Positions 22,778 to 63,888 of a DNA stretch of 64,000 nt are shown here, one piece after another. The stretch lies in the NCBI RefSeq assembly GCF_045679555.1, contig NC_092115.1, positions 36,712,728 through 36,776,727 of the forward strand, in the 5' to 3' direction. The notes beneath the pieces are model-generated. The model searched no databases. It was not told the DNA's origin and saw nothing but the letters and a program-made list of their open reading frames with translations. The stretch comes from Salvelinus alpinus (lineage: Eukaryota > Chordata > Actinopteri > Salmoniformes > Salmonidae). The number at the start of each line of letters is the position of its first letter. The stretch's first letter is position 1. Both the position numbers and the translations under genes were made by a program.

Positions 22778-24373
22778 AGGAGGTTGATGGGGAGGACAAG
22801 GCTCATGGTAGTGGCTGGAGCAGAATGAGTAGAATGGTATCAAATACATGGTTTGATGGTGTCATGACGTTGGCCTGATGGGGGAGGTTTATGACCCCCA
22901 TAAATACCTCACCCCCCCCCTTTTATCTTTCTCTACTTTATAGAGTTGACTCTTGAAAAGCCCTTTGTTAACATAGAGATTCTGGGAACATCAAAAGGTG
23001 GGAAACGGAACCATATTTCGGTAATCCAACCAGTTGAAAATATGCGTTGGTACTTAATGAATATGATGTCAGATCAGTTGGCGTCAGACATGATTACTGA
23101 TGATAGGACGACATAAACTATCTTGGAGCATCTACACATTCTAGTTATCAGATTCACATGGAATTGTTGTGCAATTTAAATGTTTAAATATGAAACTATT
23201 TGTGAAAAGATTAAATGTAATTTTTAGCTTCTTAATGAGAGAACGGTTTGTCATAAGAACACCACTCTGCTCACTCAGAGGCCCCGCCCAAGTGAACAAA
23301 CATGGATTGTAAACTATGAAACACGCCCTTCTTTCACCACTATATAAACCCGTTGACGAAAATTCAACTTCCTGTTCCGGGGACGTGAGGACAACGGTCC
23401 TACGTTAAAGGGCTCAGATAATAACCTAACGAAATTAGCATCGTGTTCAATGTGACGATCGACACGCCGAAGGATGAATTTCGACTATACCAGCCAGAAT
23501 ATAGCACGAGCTTAAAAGTATGGTATGAACTTTGAACTCTTATTCACTAAAGTGATACCTCCTAGCCGTTGCGTTAGCAACAGCAGCTGTAAACATGGCC
23601 TAGGAGAGGACGGACAGAGTATCCATTCTACCACGCTCCAGTTCACCACTAGACATTCTTCCATGCTGGACAACCCGGCCATCTATCTACGACCAATCTA
23701 CCGAAGCGCAGCTCAGAGCAAATATTTATTGCATTTTCCTTTTTCAAATGGGCGGTTATTTAGAATTCATAAGATACTGTATTTACGATAGCATAGCTGC
23801 CTACGGCCCAATAGAGACACAAAATATTTTTGTTCCTCAGTCTTCCCGCTCTTCCATTCAAAACCCAAACCCCCTTTCTTTGTGTAACCAGACGTCATAT
23901 CTGTTCCGTCCGCCAGGGACGTTTTCCTTTGACATAATTTGTAATCAATGTATGATCCATTCTGTGTAGATGTAATTCTGTGTGATTATTTAGGTATTTA
24001 GTAAATAAATAATTTAACCAAATGTTGTATTGCTGATTCAACTTGTTAGCCAGGGTTCGTGAAGATAACCATGAATTTACAACTTTCAGATGAGACTGAA
24101 TAAAGTGATGATTAAATATTGACTGCTACTGATGTAAAAGATTACTGGGTCTTTAAGAGTTTATTCGGAAGATAACAGCTCTATAAACATTCTTTCGTGG
24201 TGCCACGACTTTCTAGTTTATTACATTTACCTGATTAGCTAATCCGGTAATATTAATTACAGAGAAATTATTTTATAGAATAGCATGTCATATCACTTAA
24301 TCCGGCATAGCCAAAGACACGGCAATGGCATTCCATTCGCTCTGTTCCAGCCAATGGAGCCGTCCTCCATTGT
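22778..24373. mobile_element. short palindromic MITE split by a solo LTR
   Basis: The left arm 22,778-22,859 (GGTTGATGGGGAGGACAAGG ... GAATGGTATC) and right arm 24,325-24,373 (GGCATTCCATTCGCTCTGTT, CCAATGGAGCCGTCCTCC) are complementary. They become contiguous when the LTR at 22,860-24,324 and one ATGG are removed. Confidence 0.7.
22860..24324 (+). mobile_element. solo LTR, 1,465 bp
   Basis: Starts TGTCATGACGTTGGCC and ends AAGACACGGCA, with ATGG duplicated at 22856-22859 and 24325-24328. A TATATAAA box at about 23,340 and AATAAA at about 24,003 and 24,095 fit an LTR promoter and poly(A) region. No internal genes remain. The family looks typical of salmonid genomes. Confidence 0.8.
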
Positions 24374-24729
24374 TTAAAAGGCATATCCAATCGCTGGTAT
24401 GCATTCTATTACCAAAAATACACATTGAAAACTCCCAAGATGGTTCCTCAAAATGATACAATGGCAATGATTTCTACATATGAATGATTCAACCTGTTCC
24501 TCTGGGGGAAAAGGAAGAAATTATATTTAATGTTGTGCCATTTTGTATTTTATTTGCACCAATTTGTCCCTTTCATGTTGTACTTGCAACATTAGCAGAA
24601 CATGACTTTGATCCAGAGCTTTCAAAGCATTGTTTGGGGTGTCCATGTTTGAAAACCAGGACTTGAAACGAGCTAGAATGACACTTGTGAAATTACAGAA
24701 TTGTTCACCAACATATTAGTAGTAGAGCT

Positions 24730-25124
24730 TTTATTATATTTAACAAGTTACACAAAGCAGTGATGTTCATTTTGTATTATTCATTTTATGGGGCTTACAG
24801 GTCAGAAAGAGACGGACAGGTTTGTCTAGTAGGGTTCTAATAAAACAACAATTGGAGCAGAGATGATATAACACTCACAAGTACAGCATCACAGGAAAGG
24901 TAAAGCAGGCAGTCACAGTCAGAAACATAAAAAGGCTTAACATCAAAATAACATTTGCTCACCAATAAATCGTATGTCACCCTACCAACCCTTCTCTCTC
25001 TCATTAATCATGTTTTCTTCTATCTAATCCAAGAAAGAAACGGTGTATATAGAATAAAGTGTGGATGTGTTTCGCTTAATGGATCAATGTTGTTCTTCCC
25101 CATTCCTGGTCCTTTTCACGTCCT
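24730..25124 (-). terminator. copa: copa 3' UTR and candidate poly(A) signal
   Basis: The first clear AATAAA hexamer downstream of the copa stop on the minus strand is TTTATT on the plus strand at 24,730-24,735, about 390 nt past the stop. It would give a 3' UTR of roughly 0.4 kb. I saw no other strong signal between it and the stop, but no transcript evidence is available. Confidence 0.5.
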
Positions 25125-53095
<27,971 letters not shown>

Positions 53096-53504
53096 CGTAA
53101 GAAAGCGGTGACAACCAACGTTAGCTAGCTATATTTATTTCACGCTGAAAATGTATTTTTGAAAGTCTTTGAAACTGTTGTTTTTCGCGGACTGTTACCC
53201 AACTCCTTCTTTAGCCCATTTACTTGCGCCGACTATTTCCTGACACGTCGACCTGTTGGTGCAATGTTTTTTTGCTTGGGAACAATAAAGTTCATACACA
53301 TAGGTCTTTGCAGCTGATGCAAAAAGCTCCACGCCACGGCGCAGTGATGGAGTCACTACTACAGTCTACGGGCGGGGCTTGCATCCCAATGAGTTCTACT
53401 CAATTAATTCTGTGGCATCAACCTTTCCTCACAATTATCGTTTATATAGCTCACATAAAACCTCAATCATGTGAATTATCAATTTGAGCCATTGAACATG
53501 TGGC
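53096..53504 (-). promoter_or_regulatory. copa: copa upstream region (presumed promoter and 5' UTR)
   Basis: This is the sequence between the copa start codon and the LINE that begins at about 53,505. It must hold the 5' UTR and core promoter if exon 1 is also the transcript start. I see no TATA box near the expected position and no other motif I can defend. The LINE leaves only about 410 bp of non-repeat upstream DNA. Confidence 0.4.
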
Positions 53505-55945
53505 ATTACAAGGATTTACCGTGAAATGCTTACTTACTAGCCCTTAACCAACAGTGCAGTTCAAGAAGATGAAAATATTTACCAGGTAGGCTAAAATAAA
53601 AAAGTAATAATAAAAAGTAACAAGAATAACAATAAGGAGGCTATATACAGGGGGCACTGGTACCAAGTAAGTGTGCAGGGTGGTAATATGTACATGTAGG
53701 TGGGGGCGAAGTGAGTAGCAGCAATGTACAAAAGGGAGGGGGGAGGTCAATGTAAATTGGGTGACTGGAGTCTCTGACAATATTATGTGCTTTCCTCTGA
53801 CACCGCCTATTATATAGGTCCTGGGTGGCAGGAAGCTTGGCCCCAGTGAGGTACTGGGCCGTTCGCACTACCCTCTGTAGCGCCTTATGGTCAGATGCCG
53901 AGCAGTTGCCATACCAGGTGATGATGCAACCGGTCAGGATACTCTCTGGTGCAGCTGTAGAACCTTTTGAGGACCTTCTGCCAAATCTTTTCAGTCTCCT
54001 GAGGGGGAAAGGGTTTTGTTATGTCCTCTTCACAACTGTCTTGATATGTTTGGACCATGATAGTTCATTGGTGATGTGGACACCAGGGAACTTGAAAAAC
54101 TCTCGACCCGCTCCACTACAGCCCCGTCGATGGTAATGGGGGCCTGTTTGGCCCGCCTTTTCCTGTAGTCCACGATCAGCTCCTTTGTCTTGCTCACATT
54201 GAGGGAGAGGTTGTTGTCCTGGCACCACACTGCCAATTCTCTGACCTCCTCCCTATAGGAGGAGGTCCTGGACTTCCTGACGGGCCGCCCCCAGGTGGTA
54301 AGAGTAGGCAACAACACGTCTGCCACGCTGATCCTTAACACTGGGGCCCCTCTGGGGTGTGTACTTAGCTCCCTCCTGTATTCCCTGTTCACCCACAACT
54401 GCGTGGCCAAACACAACTCCAACACCATCATTAGGTTTGCTGAGGACACAACGAGCAGTATGGCAACTGCTCGTTGTCGATGATTGATACAGACTTGGTC
54501 AGGGAGAGGTTGAAAATGTCAGTGAAGACACTTGACAGTTGGTCCACGCATGCTTTGAGTACACGTCCTGGTAATCCGTCTGGCCCAGCGAATTTGTGAA
54601 TGTTGACCTGTTTAAAAGATTTTGTTCACATCAGCTACCGAGAGCGTTATCACACAGTCATCCAGAACAGCTGGTGCTCTCGTGCATGCTTCAGTGTTGC
54701 TTGCCTCGAAGCGAGCATAAAAGGCATTTAGCTCGTCTGGTAGGCTCGCTTCACTGGGCAGCTCACGTCTGGATTTCCCTTTGTAGTACGTAATAGTTTT
54801 CAAGCCCTGCCACATCCGACGAGCGTCAGAGCCGGTGTAGTAGGATTCAATCTTAATCCTGTATTGACGCTTTGCTTGTTTGATGGTTCGTCTGAGGGCA
54901 TAGTGGGATTTCTTATAAGCGTGAATTCCAGAACGTATTCCAGTCTGTGCTAGCAAAACATTCCTGTAGTGTAGCATCCGCGTCATCTGACCACTTCCGT
55001 ATTGAGCGAGTCACTGGTACTTCCTGCTTTAGTTTTTGCTTGTAAGCAGGAATCAAGAGGATAGAATTATGGTCAGATTTGCCAAATGAAGGGCGGGGGA
55101 GCGCTTTGTATGCATCTCTGTGTGTGGAGTAAAGGTAGTCTAGGGTTTTCCCCCCCTGGTTGCACATGTGACATGCTGGTAAAAATTTTGTAAAACTGAT
55201 TTAAGTTTGCCTGCATTAAAGTCCCCGGTCACCAGGAGCGCCGCATCTAGGTGAGCATTTTCTTCTTTGCTTTTGGCCTTAGAGTTGGTTGAGAGTGGTC
55301 TTAGTGCCAGCTTTGCTTTGTGTTGGTAAATAGACAGCTACGAATAATACAGATGAGAACTCTCTTGGTAAATAATGTGGTCTACAGCTTATCATAAGGT
55401 ACTCTACCTCAGGCGAGCAATACCTCGAGACTTCTTTAATATTAGACATCGCGCACCAGCTGTTATTGACAAAAAAGACACACACCCCCACCCCTCGTCT
55501 TACCAGAGATAGCGTCTCTGTTCTGCCGGTGCATGGAAAATACCACTAGCTCTATGTTGTCCGTATCTTCGTTCAGCCACGTCTCGGTGAAACATAAGAT
55601 GTTACAGTTTTTAATGTCTCGTTTGTAGGATAATATTAATAGTAGGTCATCAATTGTATTTCCCAATGATTGCACGTTAGCAAGATGAATGGAAGGCATT
55701 GGGAGTTTACTCCCTCGCCTCCGGATTCTCAGAAGGATCCCCGATCTGTGTCCCCTTTTCCGGCATCTTTTCTTCACGCAAAAGGCGTGGATCTGGGCCT
55801 GTTCCACTGAAAGCAGGATATCCTTCTTGTCGTACTCGTTAAAGGAAAACGTTTCTTCCAGTCCGCGTTGAGTAATCGCTTTTCTGATGTCCAGAAGTAA
55901 TTTTTCGGTCACAAGAGACAGTAGCAGCAACATTATGTACACAAT
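53505..55945 (-). pseudogene. LINE family B, copy 2
   Basis: Minus-strand LINE between copa and pex19. The 5' part (55,942-55,463) reads KLPMPSIHLANVQSLGNTID and FTETWLNEDTDNIEL (endonuclease). Then come PHYLPREFSSVLFVAVYLP, RPSFGKSDHNSILLIPAYKQ and DARRMWQGLKTITYYKGKS, in broken frames. The C-terminal part (VWCQDNNLSLNVSKTKELIV) is near 54,200; the 3' UTR runs to 53,505. The reverse-transcriptase core (54,264-54,463) lies on the opposite strand, see findings. Dead. Confidence 0.85.
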
Positions 55946-56141
55946 AAGTTAAAAAATAACAAAATAGCACAGTTGGTTGGGACAATGTAAAACGTCAGCC
56001 ATGTTCTTCGGCACTATTTACACAAAGTGTTTTCAACCAGCAATGATCTTTCTTCAGATATGAACAGAGCATAAAACAAAAGGAAAACAAACAGAGTTGG
56101 TTTGTTTATTCATAAACGTTGTTAGTTTATTTCATAATATA

Positions 56142-57353
56142 CACTATATGACCAGAAGTATGTGGATACCTGCTCGTCGAACATCTCATTCCAAAATCAT
56201 GGGCATTAATATGGAGTTGGTCCCCCCATTGCTGCTATAACAGCCTCCACTCCTCTGGGAAGGCTTTCCACTAGATGTTGGAACATTTGCTGCAGGAACT
56301 TGCTTCCATTCAGCCACAAGAGCATTAGTAAGGTCGGCCACTGATGTTGGGCGATTAGGCCTGGGTCGCAGCTGGCGTTCCAATTCATCCCAAAGGTGTT
56401 TGATGGGGTTGAAGTCAGGTGCAGGCCAGTCAAGTTCTTCCACACCGATCTCGACAAACCATTTCTGTAGGGACCTCGCTTTGTGCACGGGGGCATTGTC
56501 ATGCTGAAACAGGAAAGGGCCTTCCCCAAACTGTTGACACAAAGTTAGAAGCACAGAATCGTCTTAAATGTCATTGTATGCTGTAGGGTTAAGATATCCC
56601 TTCAGTGGAACTAAGGAGCCTAGCCCAAACCATGAAAAACACCCCCTGACCATATTTCCTCCTCCACTAAACTTTACAGTTTGCACTATGCATTGAGGCA
56701 GGTAGCGTTCTCCTGGCATCCCCCAAACCCAGATTCTTCCGCCGGACTACCAGATGGTGAAGCGGGATTCATTACTCCAGAGAATGCGTTTCCACTGCTC
56801 CAGAGTCCAATGGCGGCGAGCTTTACACCACTCCAGGCAACACTTGGCATTGTGATCTTAGACTTGTGTGTGGCTGCTCGGCCATGGAAACCCATTTCAT
56901 GAAGCTCCCGACGAACAGTTCTTGTGCTGACGTTGCTGCCAGAGGCAGTTTGGAACTCGGTAGTGAGTGTTGCAACCAAGGACAGATGATTTTTGCGTAC
57001 TACAGGACTCGGCAGTCCGGTTCTATGAGCTTGTGTGGCCTACCACCTCGTGGCTGAGCCGTTGTTTCTCCTAGACGGTTTCCACTTTACAATAACAGCT
57101 CTTACAGTAGACCGGGGCAGTTCTAGGAGAGCAGAAATTTGACAAACTGACTTGTTGCAAAGGTGGCCTTCTATGATTGTGCCACGTTGAAAGTCACTGA
57201 GCTCTTCAGTAAGGCCATTCAACTGCAAATGTTTGTCTATGGAGATTGCATAGCTGTGTGCTCGATTTTATACACCTGTCAGCAACGGGTGTGGCTGAAT
57301 TAGCCGAACCCACTAATTTGATGGGTTGTCCACATATTTTTGTATGTATAGTG
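56142..57353 (-). mobile_element. Tc1-like element with catalytic E to K change
   Basis: Ends CACTATATGACCAGAAGTAT and complement CACTATACATACAAAAATAT. Minus-strand transposase starts at 57,228 (MQLNGLTEELSDFQRGTIIE; HTH ISALLELPRSTVRAVIVKW), with a stop at 57,040 and further frameshifts. The last part (LFQHDNAPVHKARSLQKW) ends with NPIKHLWDEL, where the catalytic E is K (codon 56399-56401). Confidence 0.88.
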
Positions 57354-58555
57354 GATATTACACAGAGTTAGTTTATGTATACAATATATTCAGGCAGATG
57401 ATTGAATGATGACAGGGGAAAGACATGTAGCTAATTGGGTAAAAATAATTGGATGAACGACACCAGTCCTGAACAGAGGCTATCAGCTCTGACGGTGTTA
57501 CATGGTCTGATAATTTTCCTCTTGCAGTAACATGTGGCAATAATAGGCTACCTTCATCTCCCCTCACAGCCATATGCAAATGGGAAGCCTATATATTCTT
57601 TGTTATTTCTATCACACTCCTCTTCTTATCTGCTGTTCCATGAGTCTATCAACCTGATGTATGTTTACCACAAGTGGTGCAAATTAAGTAAGTCACATTG
57701 TTTGAGGTGATCCACTCTAGATGCCAATACATTCTATGACCAGGACATGTCTGGATGTAGGGCATGGAAGAGTACATACAGGTAGTCTAATGAAGTCACC
57801 CAATTTGACTAATGAAAATCATTACTAACTAAGGCTACTCCCTAAGATTCAGTCAATGCATATGTTGGCATATGAAATATAAGGAATGTCATGGTCACTC
57901 CACTCCACTCACTCTAAACTAAAGAAACAGCAAACTACTGGCAAACACGAGGGGGTTACTTCCACAGTATCTCTAACACTACTATCACTGTGCCCACAGC
58001 AAAGGCCATTGGGAAAAGTCATTTTTGCACATCACTTAAAATCCACACCTGTAAAGGTTCTCAGAAAAGGTTTTAAATATTTGTACTTGTATCTGTCGCT
58101 TTAAAAAACAAATACCATATATTATCATAATTTGTATTATTTTTCTTTAGATCAAAGCAAGGTCACATATCGGTAGTGGTACCGGTTTCAATATAATCGT
58201 GCAAAACACAGTATTTTCTCCTGAAGGGACAAATCCTATTTCAAGATTGTGGTCACGTTGGTGTCACACACCCTTTTTTCATAACGACGACATAAATTGT
58301 AGCGACATAAAAAGCAAAGGTGGTTGCAGTACCCAAAAAGTTAACAATCTTAGTGGTGTCTGTGGTCCTACTACTGGACAGATGACCCCGGGAATCTGGG
58401 GCCGTCGTTACCCCGACGGTTGCTGACTGACGTTAGCTTTAGCCCCATCACGACTCGAACCCATCTAGTCAGAGTGCCAATGAGCTAACCACAGCCCCAA
58501 ATGAACTAACCGGTTTATACACTTGAATAATGTCCCTTATAAACACCTAATTTTA
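57354..58555. other. no gene seen between Tc1 and SINE
   Basis: No supported exon. At about 58,448-58,500 a minus-strand stretch with GGTTAGCTCATTGGCAC and GGGTTCGAGTCG looks tRNA-like, but does not fold as a tRNA. Confidence 0.45.
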
Positions 58556-58773
58556 AAAAAATTAACTAGGCAAGTCAGTTAAGAACAATTTCTTATTTAC
58601 AATGACGGCCGACCCCGTCCAAACCCAGACGACACTGGGCCAATTGTGCACCGCCCTGCGGTACTCCCAATCACGGCCGGATGTGATACAGCCTGGATTC
58701 GAACCAGGGACTGTAGTGACACCTCTTGCACTGAGATGCAGTGACTTAGACCGCTGCGCCACTCGGGAGCCCC
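58556..58773 (-). mobile_element. tRNA-derived SINE
   Basis: On minus: GGCTCCCGAGTGGCGCAGCG (A-box side), CCTGGTTCGAATCCAGGC (B box in a T-arm hairpin), body CGGCCGTGATTGGGAGTACC, and the tail GTTCTTAACTGACTTGCCTA. About 218 bp. Confidence 0.88.
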
Positions 58774-59105
58774 AATTGGCCGCATGACTGGCTCTGCGGC
58801 TGTGGACTCTTATCGATATAACAATGACTTTTGAACCAACATGAAAACTAGAGGTCAAATCATGTGCACAGACCAGTTTACCATCTCTGGTACAACATGG
58901 CAGCTATTGGGAAGATATAACTAACCGAGAACCCAGGTAAAGTCTCTAAAATCAGCTAGCCGTCTTATGATTATGTGCCGTCTTATTATTATGATTAATT
59001 AGGAGGCAAGTTTAACTCTTCCAATTTCTTTTCCTTAAATAATTCAATGACACATTTTGTAAATCTGAACTAGTGGTCAGAAACAACCTGAGGTGTTAGT
59101 GTTAC

Positions 59106-59111
59106 TTTATT
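59106..59111 (-). terminator. pex19: candidate pex19 poly(A) signal
   Basis: AATAAA on the minus strand (TTTATT on plus), about 570 nt past the pex19 stop, in sequence without recognised repeats. It is a plausible 3' end; other sites cannot be excluded. Confidence 0.4.
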
Positions 59112-59680
59112 GATGAGTGGAACTGTGACACTGACTCAACAACCTTTGTTAGGCATGCAGCCCCATGATACAACTCAATCACGCAGCAACTCTTACAACA
59201 GAGAAACCTAATATCCCTGCTGTAAGACAATAATGAACATTCTCAAATTCTCAAGAAAAATGTGCAAGGCACTGTTTTAACCAATAGGGCAGTTCAACCA
59301 GTCTTACCATGAGGCTAAACAGTGGTGAGTGTAAAAACTGCCAGATAAGTCAAGTGCTAGTCAGTTGAGCTGTGCGTGGGAAAGCTACTACCTGTACTAT
59401 AAATTACCTGGAAGAGCTTATTATGACAAACCAAAGAAATTGACTTAAAATCAGTTATGTAATGATCAGTGAGTTACTGAAGGGTGTGGTCACATTGGTT
59501 TGTTTTGCCACCCTTCACAGTGCTCTTCTATTTTGACACAGAAACATATGTTTGGAGGAGAGCAGTGCACAGTCTCGTTCTCCTCCTTGTCCTTCTGCTC
59601 TAGTGATTGATGGTCCTCCCTCGTCAGCCCCGTTGCACACGGCCCAAGCCTGTGTATCAATTGAACTGGCTGCTCTGAGA

Positions 59681-62208
59681 TCACATGATCGAGCACTGAT
59701 CTGCAGCTCCAGTCCCAGAGGCTCCTGGGAGATTCAGGGATTCCAGGTCAAAGTTTAGGCCAGGTGGCTGATGGGGGAAAACAGATATGGGGTTCAATTT
59801 AACATTACTATACAGCTGCACTAACAAAGATAGGTTGGTAGACAAAGAAAGAGAGTGCAAGTGAGAGGAGAAACATACTGATTCACCAGCCAGCTCTTTG
59901 GGTGGTTGGCCCAGGTCTTGTAGCTGAAAATTCAGATAACTCAATCAATATCCATACACAGGAAACCATCAGTGTGGATGACAACCAACAGTTCATGCAA
60001 GTTTGTCTCACCTGCTGCATGATTTCCAGAATGCTCTCAAAGCTGTTCTCCACATCTCCCTCCTTCTCAAACTGGCTGCAGATCTCTCCCATGACCCTGT
60101 GCTGCTGTTCGTAGCGCTGGAACTGATCTGGGGGGAGGGACTGACGATTGCTGTTCAGCCACTCAGGATACTGCATGAGGAGTGAATGACAACCAGTTAT
60201 CCAGTTAGAAAGTTGGGTAAAGGGCAAGATATATAAAAAATAAGAATAAGTATAATTTGAGGAAAAACCCAAACATAAGCCAAGAAAAACACACTAACCT
60301 TCTCAGTGATTTCTTTGAGAGACGGGTAGAGCACTTCCTTGGAGAGAAGATTCTGCATGATGGACTGCATGATCGGCAGGATGTTTCCATCTTGCCCGCC
60401 CCGCTCTCCACCCTCATCTAAATCCAGCCCTTCCAGAGTCTTTGCCAGATCCTCTCCAGCCAATCCTGCACTCTGATTAATAAAAACACGAGAACAGTCT
60501 GAAATGCATTGAAGTACAAAGAAAGGGACAGTCCACCAAAGGTCAATATTTTCAGAACATTGTCCAAGGGTGGTGATAACCAAACCTTTCATTACTTATT
60601 AAAAAACATCCAAATTATAATCATCTGAACTACCTGTAAGTTGTCTGCATTTTTAGCCAATCCACTGAGGGTATCTTTGAGACAGGAAGTGAATTCTTGT
60701 TGGGAGGCTACATCAGTACCTGTAAAAAAAAAAGAAAATATATATATATATAACAGTCGGGCACGTAAGAACAGAACTGAAAATATATGTGGATGCTTAC
60801 CAACTTTCCCTGCTGCCTCTGACAATTTGTGAAAGTGTTGCAGCAGCTCAGGTTCTTCCTGTGCGAGTTCAGTCATGGCTTTCTCCCACTCTTCCTTTGC
60901 CTGAGAGGCCATCTCACCTTCAAACAGAGCCTCGAAGAACTGACTGTCCTCCAGTAGAGGGAGCTAGAGAGATTTGCATCAACAGGTAAACTCTTGGTCA
61001 ATTGATCTTCCCCCATTCACAGAGAGAAATGTATAGGGAAGGGTTGACAGCCATTGAGGAGACACTGAAAGATATCTTCTGTACCACAATCAGAACACCA
61101 ACAACCAGAGTTTCTTATAAGCAAGCACCAGGCAATTGGTGAAGCTAGGGGACATTCTAGAAACCAGGGAAAAGATTCACTTACTTTCTCCTCACTGCCC
61201 TTGGCTGATGGGGGAGCCATGGCAGCAGCAGGGGCTGGGCCCAAGGTGGCCGAGTTTGTCTTCTCAAAGTCATCGAGCGCACCTTTAATAGAGGAAAGAG
61301 AGTAGAAGTGGAAATGTTGTGGCACAGTTATCAGCATTTAGCAGGAGCAGGTCAAGACAAGGTGAAGAGATTGAGCAGGTAGCTAGAGGACAAAGGTCAA
61401 CTCTTCAACGTCGGGGTCAATGTGCAATTCAGTCATGTATTAGTTGATTATCAAACTCAGTATGATGAGGTCACTACTTCTACTTTAGAAACCCTTTTTT
61501 TTTTATATATACATTACCACCATTACCATCTCTGATGTTAGGAGTACAACTTCACCAACCTACTGGAATTATTATAAAACGTCAGATTATGATATGGTAA
61601 TTGCATTAAATTCCTGCTATCAAAATAACAGTAGAGTCTAGTCTGGCAGCCGGCTATACAAAGTGGTATTGGTTACTAGTATGCAATACATTATGAATTC
61701 AAATTGGTTATCCAGTTGACATAGACAATGACAGAGCTCTCTGACAATCCAGATCACACTAGCTGTCAACCATAAAAAATAAAATAATAATAATTCAAGG
61801 GCAGCTTGAGTTTTAACTTGCTACCACATTTGATGCCGTTCCATTTCTGTCAAATCGGGGTCAAAGCGAACGACAAATTATGCTATAATATATTCCCCCA
61901 CTGAGCCATCTGCTGCAGCGTTGTAATGCTAATGATGACCCCGTTGTAAACAGCAAAAGCATGAGATTTTGTAAGATAATGCCTGGCTTTCGTTTTGGAC
62001 TTGGCAGGCAGGTCCAACCAAATTCCACCATCTAAGCTAGCTAAAGTTAGCTAGCTAGCTAACAAGTCGCGTTTTACACCATTCTTTGTATGAATGTATC
62101 TTTTGGCAGGCTTGATTACAATCACACTTCACTCAGGGAGTAATGTAAAATCATACTGTCCAATAACTCATCCAGTTCTGTGTCTTGTCCGGCTGATCCT
62201 GAAGCCAT
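59681..62208 (-). CDS. pex19: pex19, peroxisomal biogenesis factor 19 (8 coding exons)
   Basis: PEX19 is the mainly cytosolic chaperone and receptor that carries peroxisomal membrane proteins to PEX3. Coding exons on the minus strand: 62157-62208, 61185-61282, 60801-60963, 60634-60719, 60299-60472, 60012-60170, 59879-59923, 59681-59767. They sum to 864 nt, giving 287 aa plus TGA (human 299 aa, as I recall). The N-terminal acidic PEX3-binding helix reads ELDELLDSALDDFEK (residues 11-25, exons 1-2). The cargo-binding helical domain includes GNILPIMQSIMQNLLSKEVL (exon 5) and YPEWL (exon 6). The protein ends in the CaaX farnesylation box CSIM (284-287). All junctions are GT-AG and in phase. The start is the first ATG of exon 1 (MASGSAGQDTELDELLD), and the next residues align with the family. 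It lies 6.6 kb upstream of the copa start, on the same strand. Confidence 0.96.
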
Positions 62209-63356
62209 CTTCTCTATCCAAACAACTGTACTGTAGACGCAGTAAAATGACGTGAGTATAACATGTTTTGTCAGAGTTCACAGTTCCCATTTGTTTTGAA
62301 CACGGCACAGCTAGGTTTGCAGTGGTAGGGACGAATAGGAAGAACACATTCGTTCCAAAGTGATGACTGTCAAATCATACATCGTCAAAAAGTGAATATG
62401 AATAGCAGCTTTGTAGAATTGTTCAATACAATTAAAACAGCAAACACGTTTACCAATAGCCTATGTATACATCCCATCATTTTAGCTGTTTAACTGGATC
62501 TTATTCAAATGGTTAGTATTACCAGTGAGCTCATACCATTTAAGGTTAATCTGTAAATCCAACATTTTTATAAATTATTTTCCAAATCAGTGAAAATGTC
62601 CATTCTTTGGTGTCATCTGGACCTTTTCAGACGTCAGGTTATTTGAGGTGACAGAGATGACAAATTATACACAAAACATTCGGAGCACTTGCTATGACAT
62701 ACAATGACCATAATCCATTGCACATCTACTTATCCGCTCTGTTTTTCTTTTATACCTGCTACGGAGAGACCTGAAAATACATGATCTAAGTGATTCATAG
62801 TATTCAGAAATCATTAAAGTATGCCTTATTTACTTTGAAGAACTACAAAATAGTGAATTTGTCAGACAGCAAAGGCGGCAGCTCTGTAGATATGAGATGA
62901 CTTGGAATGAAATAACTGTCATCAAAAAAAAACAAATGTAGCCTAATATACACAACTGAAATATTTTACTTTAATAATGTGAATAAATTATGGTTAATAA
63001 ATGACAAGCAGTAAATGTGCAGTCACTACCATCATGGGACTTTTATCAATGGTTTTATTCTGTGTTGAATACAGCATTCAATGCAAAAAATCAAAACCGA
63101 AATCAAAAACCATGATTATTTTTTTATAATCGAACCGACCTCAAAAGACTGTAAAAAGTAGTCTATGCCTGAATGTGAAACAACAATTATCCACCCTAAT
63201 GATGAATATACATACCGGTAGGTTAGGAAAAGGGTTGGCGAAAATGATCTCCTAACCTGGTATAAAGTCACTTCGGTTGTAGATGTATCGAAGTGGCGTG
63301 TTTTTAGAGCCCCCTTCTACCATGCTCTGACCGTGGATAATGCTCGTCCGCCTGCC
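62209..63356. promoter_or_regulatory. pex19 upstream region
   Basis: Unique, AT-rich sequence before the pex19 ATG. It must hold the 5' UTR and promoter unless an upstream non-coding exon exists. I see no motif that I can defend, and no other gene. Confidence 0.4.
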
Positions 63357-63567
63357 GCGTTCAAAACGACTGGGAACTCGGAAATCTCCGACTTCAGTGT
63401 GTTCAAAACAACTGGGAACAACAACAAAAAATAGCTCCAACTGGGAAAAATCGATTTGAAATGTCATCCAACTCGGAATTCCAACTTGGGAACTGAGGCC
63501 TCTTTCTTGAGCTTCAACTTTCGGATTTGACCTCGTATTTTTCCAAGGTTCCCAGTTTTGAACGCAG
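63357..63567. repeat. GTTCAAGAC fold-back MITE, copy 3
   Basis: GCGTTCAAAACGACTGGGAA at the left, GGTTCCCAGTTTTGAACGC at the right: arms are inverted. A second inner GTTCAAAACAACTGGGAAC (about 63,400) is a direct repeat of the arm. Lies between pex19 and the candidate exon at 63,889. Confidence 0.7.
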
Positions 63568-63888
63568 CATAACTCCTAGCAGACTTGTAACTGCGTTTGC
63601 TTGTCGCACGTGGCTAGTCGAAGCCAAACTCTTCATTGGGACAATAGTGTCACACAGTATGGGTCATAATACTCATAAAACCTAGCGGTCAAACGGGAAA
63701 TGGTTCCAATAATTTTTTCCATAGGGGATTTTAGAAACACTTAAAGGGCTGTGTTTCGTGAAGGCTTACTCAGGAGTGACGTTTTGATAACTTGTCCGAG
63801 GGACATTTACAAGGTTGACTTATCAATATATTAGTCTGTATTTACCCCCACACAAATGTAACGCTAATTAGCTGCTGATGTGGCTATC

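Noticed and set aside
58440-58500. Possible tRNA gene on minus (GGTTAGCTC ... GGGTTCGAGTCG)
   Set aside because: The distance between boxes is too short for a cloverleaf and the acceptor ends do not pair; at best a tRNA-derived relic.
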